Source of the DNA: an uncultured Nannocystaceae bacterium
Lineage (GTDB): Bacteria; Myxococcota_A; Polyangia; Nannocystales; Nannocystaceae
NCBI GenBank assembly: GCA_938084085.1
Contig: CALKDV010000330.1
Coordinates: 1-32,232, forward strand
DNA: 32,232 nucleotides
Reading direction: 5' to 3'
Both the position numbers and the translations under genes were made by a program. The notes beneath the pieces were generated by a model. That model saw nothing but the letters and a program-made list of their open reading frames with translations. It searched no databases and had not been told where the DNA came from. Shown here in pieces: positions 1 through 9,000 of this stretch (position 1 is the stretch's first letter; every line of letters begins with the position of its first letter).

Positions 1-1258
1 CGGCGAGGAGCTTGCCCCGCTCGTTCTTGTAGACAAGGTCGTCGGCGTCGTCCCGCGTGATGGGTCGATTGGTGGGGATCACCATCACGTCGAGGTTGTA
101 GATCTTATGGAACTCTTCAGCCTCCGTCTCCGCCGTGCCCGTCATCCCCGACAGCTTGCGGTACATGCGGAAATAATTCTGGTAGGTGATCGTGGCGAGG
201 GTCTGGCTCTCCGGTTGAATCGGCACCCCCTCCTTGGCCTCGATCGCCTGATGCAGCCCGTCGCTCCAGCGTCTCCCGGGCATCTTGCGGCCCGTGAACT
301 CGTCAACGATGACGATCTCGCCGCGCTCCACCAGGTACTGCACGTCTTTTTTGTAGAGCGTGTTGGCGCGGAGGGCCTGGTTCACGTGGTGCAAAAGCTC
401 TGAGTTCTCTTCTTCGTAGAGATTGGAGCACGACAACATCTGCTCCACCCGATCGACGCCGCTGTCCGTGAGCAGGACGCTCTTGGCTTTCTCGTCGAGG
501 ATATAATCAAGGTCGCGACGGAGAGCTGGGATGACCCTGTCGACCGTGGTGTAGGTCTCCGCCGGCTTCGCGCTCTCTCCCGAGATAATCAATGGTGTCC
601 GCGCCTCATCGATCAAAATCGAGTCGACCTCATCCACGATCGCGTAGTGCAGATCTCGCTGCACGTACTTCTCGATCGTCTCTTTCATATTGTCGCGGAG
701 ATAATCGAAACCGAACTCGTTGTTCGTGCCGTAGGTGATGTCACTGCGGTACGAGCGTTGACGCTCGAATGGAGACAGACCGTGCACGATGGCGCCGCAG
801 CTCATGCCCAAGAAGCGGTAGACCTGGCCCATCCATTCCGCGTCGCGAGACGCGAGGTAGTCGTTAACCGTGACAAGGTGCGCGCCCTTCCCCTCGAGCG
901 CGTTGAGAAATAAGGCGCAGGTGGCGGTGAGGGTTTTGCCCTCGCCCGTACGCATCTCCACAATTTTTCCCGAGTGCATGGCGATGCCGCCGATCATCTG
1001 CACGTCGTAATGACGCATCCCAATGGTGCGCCAGGCCGCCTCTCGCACGGCTGCGAAGACCTCAGGGAGCATGGCGTCGAGGGTCTCACCCCGCGCGAGT
1101 CGTTCGCGGAACTCGGGGGTCTTGGCGCGAAGCTGGTCGTCGGACAGGGACTTGAGCCCGGCCTCGAGTCCATTGATACGTTCCACCAACGGGCGAACCC
1201 GATTGATCTGTCGGTCGTGCTTGGTGCCGAAGGCTTTTCTAAAGAGCTTGGTGAACAT
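1..1258 (-). CDS. secA: Preprotein translocase ATPase SecA (N-terminal part, cut by window edge)
   Basis: Reading down from the ATG at 1258-1256 gives 419 codons with no stop before the window edge. SecA is the ATPase that drives unfolded preproteins through SecYEG in the inner membrane. The product starts MFTKLFRKAFG and has the typical N-terminal helix. Walker A (RTGEGKT) falls at residues 103-109, the same position as in E. coli SecA. NDYLASRDAEWMG and the DEVDSILIDEAR Walker B block follow. Further on are the preprotein crosslinking-domain region and the YQNYFRMYRKLSGMTGTAETE block. Nucleotide-binding domain 2, the scaffold and the C-terminal zinc motif lie outside the window. The 155 bp to the divergent carboxypeptidase gene must hold both promoters. 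It contains a short palindrome (GATCC-TAG-GGATC, 1303-1315) about 45 nt before the secA start. I am very sure of the identity. Confidence 0.97.
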   Translation of the reverse strand, partial: MFTKLFRKAFGTKHDRQINRVRPLVERINGLEAGLKSLSDDQLRAKTPEFRERLARGETLDAMLPEVFAAVREAAWRTIGMRHYDVQMIGGIAMHSGKIVEMRTGEGKTLTATCALFLNALEGKGAHLVTVNDYLASRDAEWMGQVYRFLGMSCGAIVHGLSPFERQRSYRSDITYGTNNEFGFDYLRDNMKETIEKYVQRDLHYAIVDEVDSILIDEARTPLIISGESAKPAETYTTVDRVIPALRRDLDYILDEKAKSVLLTDSGVDRVEQMLSCSNLYEEENSELLHHVNQALRANTLYKKDVQYLVERGEIVIVDEFTGRKMPGRRWSDGLHQAIEAKEGVPIQPESQTLATITYQNYFRMYRKLSGMTGTAETEAEEFHKIYNLDVMVIPTNRPITRDDADDLVYKNERGKLLA

Positions 1259-1413
1259 GGTACGAAGAGCGTCAGTTGCGCACTTGGAGGGGGAGAAATG
1301 GGGATCCTAGGGATCTCGGCGCCGCCTGTCCACGCCGCCCCAATCCGCGGGCAGACGAGTACACTGGGTCCGCGCGGGTCGACGGTACTGGACCCTGCGC
1401 CGCGTCTGACGCA

Positions 1414-2388
1414 ATGTCCCACAGATCGTCATCATTCTCCGCCAGGATTCACGTGCTGGCGCCCGCGGGTCCGGTCCCGGTGGACAAGCTGCGCGCCGGC
1501 ATGAGGGTGGCGGATCGCCACGGCGCCATCCAATGGCAAATTGCAGCCAACGTCGAGCAACGGCAGGGCTATTTCGCCGGGGATGACGGAGCGCGGCTCG
1601 CGGGGATATTGGACGCCCTCCGTGACCCGGAAGCGCACACCGCCTGGTGCGCCCGGGGCGGCTACGGCACGACGCGCCTGCTCACCTCCTTGAGTCGAGC
1701 GCTCCAGGCGAACCCGCGCAAGCAGGACGGGCCCCGCGCGATGAACCCCAAACGACCCTTCATCGCGGGCTTCTCCGACGTCACCGCGCTGCTGTGTTGG
1801 GCTTGGACACACCGCGGCACACCCGGCGTCCACGGCCCCGTGCTGACGCAGCTGGCGTCCTTGCCGCTTGAAGACCAGCAACGAGCCTGGGACGCCATCG
1901 CTGGTGAGCCCCCTCCGCCGCTGGAGGTCGCGGGAGACGCGTCGTGTGTCTCTGTCGGAGGCAGCGTCGAAGGGCGACTCATCATTGGGAACCTTGAGGT
2001 GTTGCGCAGCCTCATCGGCACGCCCTCCATGCCCTCACTCGACGGATGTATTTTGGCGCTAGAGGAGGTGGGCGAGCGCCCCTATCGTATCGACCGCGCC
2101 TTGACCCACCTTCACTCCTCGGGAGCTCTGCGTGGTGTTCGGGGCGTGGCCCTCGGACAGTTCACCGGGTGCCGCGAACCTGCGGGCACCCTGAGCGAGG
2201 GCGCAGCCGCCCTCGAGGTGGCCCACGAACGACTTGAGAAGCTTCAGGTCCCCGTGGTCAGCGGCTTCCCCTTCGGCCACGACCCGGCCCGCAACGCCGC
2301 CCTCATCTTCGGTGGCCAGGTACGTCTCGAAGCAGATCACGGCACGCTGCTCTCGCTGGAAGGTCTCGAAGAAGCGGCGCGGCCCTGA
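1414..2388 (+). CDS. ldcA: Muramoyltetrapeptide (LD-) carboxypeptidase, MEROPS S66
   Basis: The product is 324 aa, a normal length for cytoplasmic LD-carboxypeptidases, which remove the terminal D-Ala from murein tetrapeptides during peptidoglycan recycling. Visible motifs are the ARGGYGTTRLL block (residues 80-90), the nucleophile motif GFSD with Ser121, LALEEVGERPYRIDR with Glu217/218, and GFPFGHD with His289. The spacing matches the Ser115-Glu217-His285 triad of Pseudomonas aeruginosa LdcA. No signal peptide is seen. The open frame extends upstream to 1276, but I chose the ATG at 1414 because the S66 fold begins immediately after it (IHVLAPAGPV). It is divergent from secA, and its stop lies 10 bp from the stop of the ABC transporter. 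Family is certain; the exact substrate is inferred from the family. Confidence 0.92.
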   Translation: MSHRSSSFSARIHVLAPAGPVPVDKLRAGMRVADRHGAIQWQIAANVEQRQGYFAGDDGARLAGILDALRDPEAHTAWCARGGYGTTRLLTSLSRALQANPRKQDGPRAMNPKRPFIAGFSDVTALLCWAWTHRGTPGVHGPVLTQLASLPLEDQQRAWDAIAGEPPPPLEVAGDASCVSVGGSVEGRLIIGNLEVLRSLIGTPSMPSLDGCILALEEVGERPYRIDRALTHLHSSGALRGVRGVALGQFTGCREPAGTLSEGAAALEVAHERLEKLQVPVVSGFPFGHDPARNAALIFGGQVRLEADHGTLLSLEGLEEAARP

Positions 2389-2398
2389 GCGCGCTCGG

Positions 2399-4234
2399 TC
2401 ACCGATATCCCGCGGCCTGAAGCTCGAACAGGCGCGCGTACCGGCCGCCTCGCGCCACCAGGTCCTTGTGACTCCCCCGCTCCACGACACGCCCGTGATC
2501 GAGCACCAAGATCGTGTCTGCGCTTCGTACCGTGGAGAAGCGGTGAGAAATCAAGATAGCCATCTTGTCGCGGGCGAGCCCTTGCACGTGCTCAAAGACC
2601 GTCGCCTCGGCCTCCGCGTCCATCGCGGCAGTCGGCTCGTCGAGCACGAGCAAGTCAGCGCTCGAGCGCATGAACGCCCGTGACAGCGCCACCTTCTGCC
2701 ACTGGCCTCCAGAGAGCTCGCGTCCGTCTTCGAACCACCGACCCAACTGGGTCTGATAACCGCGCTCAAACTCGTTGATGAACGGCGCGGCCATGCCTTG
2801 ATCCGCGGCCGTCTCCCAGCGCTCCTCATCGAGCAGGTGATCCACATCGCCCACTCCGATGTTCTCACCGACCAGCAATTGGTAGCGTGCAAAGTCTTGA
2901 AAAATCACCCCCACCCGCGAGCGCAACGCGGACGGATCCCACGTATCGAGAGGGGATCCGTCGAGCAAGATCCGGCCGCGAGACGGCTCGTACAGGCGGG
3001 TGAGCAGCTTGATCAAGGTGGTCTTGCCAGACCCGTTCTCACCCACCAGCGCCAGCGCCTCACCCGGGCGCAGGTGAAAGCTCACCTCCTCGAGCGCGGC
3101 GGACTCCGTGCCGGGGTAGGTGAAGCTTACGGACTCAAACCGCAGCCCGTCTCCCACGGATTCCCCCTCGACGAGCGCGCCCTCCTTTTGCTCAGAGCGC
3201 TGCTCGAGATACTCGTACAGATTCGACAGGTAGAGGTTGTCCTCATACATCCCGCCGATCGCGCTCAAGCTCGCCGCGACGGCCCCTTGACCCTGCTTGA
3301 ACAACATCAGGTACATGGTCATCTCGCCGAGTGAGATGGCGCCTGCGGCCGTCTCCAGCACGATCCACGCGTAGGCCCCATAAAATGCCCCGGTGCTGAT
3401 GAGCCCTACCGCGAAACCCCACGCCCCGCGCCGGAGGGTGAGGCGGCGGTCGTCCTTAAACACGGTCTCGAAGATGCCTCGATATCGACTCAACAACGTC
3501 TCCCCGAGTCCGAAGAGCTTCACCTCCTTGACGTAGTCCTCCCGCGCGAGGACCGTCTCCAGATACATCTGCTTGCGGGCCTCAGGCGAGCGCCAACGAA
3601 ACAATCGAAACGCCTCTCCCGAGAACTTCGTCTCCACAAAAAATGCGGGGATCCCCGCCACGGCGAGCAACACCACCGCGACCCCCGAGAACTGCCACAG
3701 CAAGATCCCATAGCTCACGAGGGAGATCGCGTTTTGCACGAGCCCGAAGGTCTTTGTCACCAGGCCCAAGGGGCGCACCGAGGCCTGACGGCGCGCGCGG
3801 GTGAGCTTGTCGTAAAACTGCGGGTCTTCAAAGTGTTGAAGCTCGAGCTCCAACGCCTTCTCCAAAATCATCACGTTCACGCGATGGCCGAGCAGCGCGC
3901 GAAGCAGACTCTGCGCCACGCTCACGCCGCGACCGATCCCGGCGATCCCGACGAAGATGAGGGCCTCCACGCCCACCCATTGCAACGTCACCGTCACCAG
4001 TTCCTCGCTGCCACCGCTCGCGCCCGCCGCCACCACCCCGTCCACGATCTTTTGACCGACCCACGCCGCGGCCGCGGGCAACAACCCCCCGACGAGCGTC
4101 AAGATAACAAAGAGGAGCGTGAGCGTCCGGCTCGTCTCCCAGACCAAACGCACGGCGGCCCGGGTGTAGCCGAAGACCTCGGTGAATCCTCGCAGCCCTC
4201 GCCCTTGGGGCTCCTCCCGATGATGCGCTACCAT
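2399..4234 (-). CDS. ABC exporter half-transporter (TMD-NBD fusion)
   Basis: This 611 aa protein has an N-terminal type I exporter membrane domain (roughly residues 25-330, several hydrophobic segments) and a C-terminal ATPase. The ATPase shows Walker A (GENGSGKTT, about 398-405), the Q-loop (GVIFQDF), signature LSGGQ (about 507-511), Walker B (LLVLDEPT, about 528-535) and the H-loop (ILISHRFSTV). All catalytic elements are intact, so it should work as a homodimer. The substrate cannot be told from sequence; lipid, peptide and drug exporters all share this layout. I placed the start at the ATG at 4234; a GTG at 4270 would add 12 residues. It lies downstream of the TonB cluster terminator and has no partner gene, so it is probably an independent unit whose promoter overlaps that terminator region. 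Confidence 0.9.
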   Translation of the reverse strand: MVAHHREEPQGRGLRGFTEVFGYTRAAVRLVWETSRTLTLLFVILTLVGGLLPAAAAWVGQKIVDGVVAAGASGGSEELVTVTLQWVGVEALIFVGIAGIGRGVSVAQSLLRALLGHRVNVMILEKALELELQHFEDPQFYDKLTRARRQASVRPLGLVTKTFGLVQNAISLVSYGILLWQFSGVAVVLLAVAGIPAFFVETKFSGEAFRLFRWRSPEARKQMYLETVLAREDYVKEVKLFGLGETLLSRYRGIFETVFKDDRRLTLRRGAWGFAVGLISTGAFYGAYAWIVLETAAGAISLGEMTMYLMLFKQGQGAVAASLSAIGGMYEDNLYLSNLYEYLEQRSEQKEGALVEGESVGDGLRFESVSFTYPGTESAALEEVSFHLRPGEALALVGENGSGKTTLIKLLTRLYEPSRGRILLDGSPLDTWDPSALRSRVGVIFQDFARYQLLVGENIGVGDVDHLLDEERWETAADQGMAAPFINEFERGYQTQLGRWFEDGRELSGGQWQKVALSRAFMRSSADLLVLDEPTAAMDAEAEATVFEHVQGLARDKMAILISHRFSTVRSADTILVLDHGRVVERGSHKDLVARGGRYARLFELQAAGYR

Positions 4235-4277
4235 GCCGGTAGTGTGGACAAGGACGCCTCCGGGCTCCACCCCTGAC

Positions 4278-4321
4278 TCAAGAAAGTAAACGAGGGCGCA
4301 TCCCTCGGCACGCCCTCATCG
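4278..4321 (-). terminator. Intrinsic terminator of the TonB/receptor/lipoprotein cluster
   Basis: Read on the minus strand just after the lipoprotein stop (4344), a stem GAGGGCG pairs perfectly with CGCCCTC (plus coordinates 4311-4317 and 4292-4298) around a 12-nt loop. The stem can be extended by AAAC/GTTT across a short bulge. It is followed by a T-rich tract (GTTTACTTTCTT). This is the classical layout of a Rho-independent terminator and marks the end of the cluster. Confidence 0.65.
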
Positions 4322-4343
4322 TTTCGGGCACAAGTCCCGCTCG

Positions 4344-5759
4344 TTACGGCGCGAAGTTAAGCCACGCCGCCTGCGTCCAGTCCTCCGCTGCGAGAGGATC
4401 GACCGCGCCGAGATAGGTGACTTGGTCGAACCCCGCGGGCAGCGCCGTCCCCGCGCCGTTGCCCACCGCCGAGCTGCCCGGGTCCGGCTGCACGTTGGGT
4501 GCGCCCCAGGTCGGGTCGAGCGAGAGCCCGGTGAAGTCTCCGGTGTCCGTGAGGTTGTTGTTGCCCAGCAGGCTCCCTAGATCACATCCCGACGGGGTCT
4601 TGTCGAAGACATCACCGATCGCGATGTCGAAGTCGATGGCGATATTTCCGGCCATCCACTCTGCGCAGGTCTCGTCATCTTCCACGATCAGCATGAGCGG
4701 AGTCATGCTGGTCGCGTCGTTGGCGTAGTTCCCCAAGATCGAATTCCAGATCGAGAAGTTCGTTTGCTCCTTGAGGAAGATGCCCGTGGACTTATCCCCG
4801 GTTCCCGAGCCCACCACAGTCGCGTTCGCGATGAGTGGGTTGGTCCGAGGAGTCGCCGCAAAGTCCCCCCCGTTGGAGACCTCAAAGCCGTTGTCTCCTG
4901 CGGGAGCGCTGTCTTGGTGAATCAACACGTACTGAATCTGCCCCGAGAACCCGAGGTCCATGTCGAGCGAGTCATCAGCCGCACCAGTCACCACGAGGTG
5001 ATCTGCGTCGAACGAGCCACCAAACATCTCAATGCCGTCGTCGGAGCCCATGTGCGACTGCACGTGGCTCACCGTGGTGTCGGTGCCGCAGCCATAAAAC
5101 GTGATGCCGTTGAGCTCGTTGCCCGCGGTCACCTCGAAGCCTGCGTACTCCACCCGCACAAACTCAAGGGAGCCGCAGTTGTGGGTGGGGACGTCGCCGC
5201 CATAGCTCGGGGCGCTGGAGGGGAAGCCCTCCGCGGTGCACGAGGTCCCACAGTTCGCCGGCGCCTCGCCGATGAGGACGAGTCCTCCCCAATCACCGCG
5301 AGCGACGGTCGCGGGGCTGGTCGCGAGCGTGTCTGCGGTGAACACGATGGGCGCATCCGCAGAACCCGATGCCTCCACGCGAGCGCTCTTCTCGATGACG
5401 AGCGCGCTGCCCCCTTGCCCTCGGATGGTGGTTCCTGGCTCGATCTCGAGGACGCCGTTTGTGACGGTGATGAAGTTCTCGAGCACGTAGACCTTGTCAC
5501 AGGTCCAGGAGGCGCCGCCTTCGATGTTTGCGTTCACCGCGACGATGTCGGCGGCGTCCGTGGTGAGCGGGTCCGCACACAGGTCGCCGTCTCCGTCCCC
5601 GTCGCCGTCGCCGTCTCCGTCGCCATCTCCGTCCCCGTCGCCGTCCCCAGAAGAGGAGGAGAGGTCGGTTGTGTTGCCTTCTGCGTCATCTGCACATCCG
5701 AGCGCGCCCAATATGAGCGGAGCGATCAAAAGTGCACTGAAGATATTTTTGGTGTTCAT
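4344..5759 (-). CDS. Surface lipoprotein with Gly-Asp linker and right-handed beta-helix-like body
   Basis: The product is 471 aa. The ATG at 5759 is preceded by GGAG at a good distance and begins a lipoprotein signal (MNTKNIFSALLIAPLILGALGC), so I reject the 65 upstream codons. After the lipidated Cys come a Ser-rich stretch and 11 consecutive Gly-Asp pairs, which look like a flexible anionic tether. The body has short repeated strands typical of parallel beta-helix proteins (for example GVLEIEPGTTIRGQGGSALVIEKSA, given here only as an outline of 141 to 170 or so). Asp-rich segments follow (GSDDGIEMFGG, ADDSLDMDLG). The C-terminus reads YLGAVDPLAAEDWTQAAWLNF, a Trp-rich ending. It is the last gene of the cluster headed by tonB and lies 242 bp after the receptor. 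I infer a surface accessory or ligand-capture protein for that receptor; the ligand is unknown. Confidence 0.8.
   Translation of the reverse strand: MNTKNIFSALLIAPLILGALGCADDAEGNTTDLSSSSGDGDGDGDGDGDGDGDGDGDGDLCADPLTTDAADIVAVNANIEGGASWTCDKVYVLENFITVTNGVLEIEPGTTIRGQGGSALVIEKSARVEASGSADAPIVFTADTLATSPATVARGDWGGLVLIGEAPANCGTSCTAEGFPSSAPSYGGDVPTHNCGSLEFVRVEYAGFEVTAGNELNGITFYGCGTDTTVSHVQSHMGSDDGIEMFGGSFDADHLVVTGAADDSLDMDLGFSGQIQYVLIHQDSAPAGDNGFEVSNGGDFAATPRTNPLIANATVVGSGTGDKSTGIFLKEQTNFSIWNSILGNYANDATSMTPLMLIVEDDETCAEWMAGNIAIDFDIAIGDVFDKTPSGCDLGSLLGNNNLTDTGDFTGLSLDPTWGAPNVQPDPGSSAVGNGAGTALPAGFDQVTYLGAVDPLAAEDWTQAAWLNFAP
5583..5648 (-). repeat. Hexanucleotide array encoding 11 Gly-Asp pairs
   Basis: Eleven 6-bp units (plus-strand consensus GTCNCC with third-position variation and one ATC) encode an uninterrupted Gly-Asp run in the lipoprotein. 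The units differ at synonymous positions, which suggests selection for the peptide rather than recent slippage. Such linkers are familiar from Nannocystis-type myxobacterial lipoproteins. Confidence 0.9.
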
Positions 5760-5906
5760 AGGATTCTCCGTCAAGCGTTTGTTCGTCGGCGTGTTCGCCG
5801 AACTCGTAGGTTCTCGCAGACAACTTTGACTTCTGTGTGCGGGTTCGGTGAACACTCGGTCACAAGAAATGATGTGAAGTGGAGACCAGCGGTGGGCAAC
5901 GTCCAT

Positions 5907-5925
5907 GCAGACCACGGCGGTCTGC
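5907..5925. other. Hairpin between receptor and lipoprotein genes
   Basis: GCAGACC and GGTCTGC form a perfect 7-bp stem around a 5-nt loop, extendable by a wobble pair and an A-T pair. It sits in the 242-bp gap between the receptor stop and the lipoprotein start. There is no T-tract, so it is more likely an mRNA processing or stability element than a strong terminator. Confidence 0.4.
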
Positions 5926-5966
5926 GTCCGAGCAGCATCCTCGATGCCATACATTCTGGGCCATTG

Positions 5967-5987
5967 GGAAGGACCGCGGAGCCTTCC
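5967..5987. other. Second hairpin just after the receptor stop codon
   Basis: GGAAGG pairs with CCTTCC around a 9-nt loop that contains the self-complementary CCGCGG. It lies 15 bp beyond the receptor stop, where a 3-prime stabilising structure would be expected. There is no T-run on either strand. Confidence 0.35.
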
Positions 5988-6001
5988 GTCCTGCGCGGCC
6001 G

Positions 6002-9000
6002 CTAGAAGCTGTAACTAAGTCCCAAGCGGACGTCGACGCCCTTGCGGAAGTTGTTACGATCGATCTCTTGGACAACGTCCGGATTTGCGATGCCGTTCGC
6101 GATCTGGTTGGCCTTGATCTCCGAGACGGTTTCGTCCGTGAGCCGCTGTACGACCCCAAATTTGGTGTTGAGAATATTTCCGACCCGCAAGGTGACACGC
6201 AGCTCTTGGCTCGTCTCCGCCTCGAAGGAGTCGGTGGAGGAAGCCACCTGAAACAGGCGCTGGGACATGACCAGGTCCAACATGTGCTGGGGTGTCTCCC
6301 AGATGTTACCGAACTCCGAGAGGCGCCAGAGACGCTCGCCAAACGCGTTGTACAGCACGCGCGCACGTGTGCCCGAGGTGCTGTTGTCGTAGTCGATGAA
6401 GGCGTTCAAGATCCACGGTGACACCCCTGCCAGAGGACGCTTTTGAGAACCTGCGGCGCTATATTGAAGATAATGACGGCAGAGGCGGTCTTCCGGCGGG
6501 CACTCACCTTCGAAGTTTTCTCCGACCACGTAGGTGTTTCCATCCACGGCCGTGTAGTCCCGGACCGGCGTCACGCGCGAGAAAATATACGCGAAGTTGG
6601 CGCCGACCGAGATGTCCTCAAGCCACCGCAGTTTGGGTTTCATGAGGTCCTCGTCCCGGTCGCGCCCCAAGAAGCCGAGGTTCTTCTTAAACTCAGCTTC
6701 CCCGCCGATGTTGATGGCGCTCTGGCTGTTGACCCAGGACTGAAGCTCGCTGGAGGTACCAGAGGTGAGCACCGCCTCGATGGGCTTATCAAACTGCTTG
6801 AAGAAGGCAGACACCGCGACCACCTCGCCCCCGGAGGGGAACCACTCCCAGCGCAGATCTGCGTTCCACACCCGAGTCGACTCCAGCAGGTCAAAGCCCT
6901 CTGAAGTCACTCCTCCAAACGATTTTGTAAAGGAGAAGGGCGCGAGCTCGCGCATCTCAGGTCGCGCGATCGTCCGCGTCCCCCCGAGCCGAATATTCAT
7001 TTTGCTCGTGGGCGAGAAGATCAATGAGGCCGCCGGGAACACGTCACTGTCTGTGGTGTTAAACGTCTCTAGATCCTGATTTTCGCGGTCAAAGGGGTTG
7101 AACGGGCGCATCGCGATCTTTGAAAACTCGTACCGCACCCCTCCCGTAATCTTGAACCATCGGGTGATGGGTAGGTCCATCTGTCCGTAGCCCGCGAACA
7201 CCTGCTGACGGCCCTCATATCCGTCGGCGTCCCCGGTCTGTTCGACGAGATAGAAGGGTTCTTGACCGCCGACCGCGGCGCCTAATCCGCCTCCGATGGT
7301 GTCCGCGTTGAGAACGTTCCCCACGTAGTCTGGAACATTGGACACCCCGTTGGCTTGCTGGAACAAAAATCGACGATTGCTAAACTCTCGCTGCTTTCCC
7401 TCGACCCACGCGCCCATCTTCACAGAGGAGTCAAGCTGCAGCCACTGGCGAAAGGGAAACTCAAGGTTCATGACGCCGTTGCCAACGGCGTCGTCGAGGA
7501 CCCCCGCGTTGATCCGTGGCTTCGCCACGTCCACCGCCACCTCGTAGTTGCCCTCGCCAGACGTGTCCGTATAGAGCACCTCCCGGCGAGTGGGATCATC
7601 TTGCCGGGCTCGCGAGAAAGAACCCGAGTAGTCCAGCTTCAAGCCCCGCGCCTTCTCAAATTCGTGTGCCGCGCCCACCTGCGTAAAAAAGATGGAGCGC
7701 ATCACGTAGCGGTGGCGAGAGGTGAGCGCCGCTTCGGGGCCGATCGCCTTCGGCGAAAAGCCGCGCTGGTAGCGAACCTCATTGGCCGCGTCTCGCGAGT
7801 AGAACATGTTCGCGAAGACCTCGTGACCTCGCTCGCTCGTGTACTTGGCCAGGCCGATCCCTCCGAGCTGTACGCGACGAACGTAGCGTCGGTCACTCCC
7901 CTTGTCGGTTGAGCCCCAATCGGTCCCCGCCTTGAGCCCCGACTCATCCGCCACCGTGCTGCTCATTCCGGCGTCAGTGTTGGGGCAACCGCGGCAATCG
8001 ATGGCCGAGGCAGACACCCCCTCCACCGTCTTGAACTCGTCTTTGATGCCGCCCGAGAGCACCCAACCCACGCGATCCCCGTTGGCCAAGGTGTGACCAT
8101 TGCCGAGCGTGGTACTCAAGCGATACGTCGGCGGCGCCACGGACGACGCGCTCGGCGTCGCCGTATACAAGGCCTCACCGTACGCCTCTATTTCCTCCGG
8201 TGCGTACGCCGGCCCGGCCACGGGCGGCGATGAGGTGCCTGGAAAACCCGTGGGCAGGCCGCGAGAGATGTTGCCGAAGCCAACGCCGTCGCCCCGGAGG
8301 CGTCCATCACGAACGAAGTCGTCGAAGGTCGCTTGGGTGTTCGCCTCGAAAGACGCGGAGACGTCAAAGGTGAACTCATCAGGGATGTCACGGCTGCGCA
8401 GCTGCGTCGAGCCGCCCACAAAGTCCGCGGGCTGCTCCGGGGTAAATGACTTCACAATGTCGATAGACGACAACGCCCCTGAGGGAAAGATATCGAGCGG
8501 AACGGTCCGCACATCTGGATCAGGACTCGGAAGACGAGCCCCGTCAAACAGCGTATTTCCGTAACGGTGCTTGAGACCCCGGATGATGAGATATCGATTG
8601 TCCTCGAGCGTCGCCCCGACGATGAAGCGCGCGAGGGAGGCGCTCGATCCTCCGCCTGCCTTCTTCATCTCCTGCGAGGACATGACGTCCTTGGTCTCCA
8701 CCGCCTCCGCCCGCTCGGTGAGCACCACAGATTCGTTCCCTTTGGGCGCCTCCGCCTCGATGACGGTCTCGCTCACCATCCCTGCGAGGGGCACGAGCTC
8801 CACAGACTGGGTGCGAGATCCGTCCACCTCCACCTCAAGATCTGCGATCTCCTTGACCGAGAACGTCTCGTAGAAGAACTCCACGGTGTAGATCCCCTCC
8901 GGCAAACGCAACACGTACGCGCCGTCCCCGTCGGTCGTCACTTCATATGGAGAATTCAGCACCCGCACGTTCGCGCCCATGAGGGGATCACCTGTCCGCG

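Noticed and set aside
5583..5648. Short regular repeat that could suggest a CRISPR or satellite
   Set aside because: Units are 6 bp, have no spacers, and are in frame as Gly-Asp codons.
4764..6005. Long plus-strand open frame of 413 codons
   Set aside because: It lies antisense to the beta-helix lipoprotein, has no recognisable domain, and reads as the shadow of a GC-rich gene.
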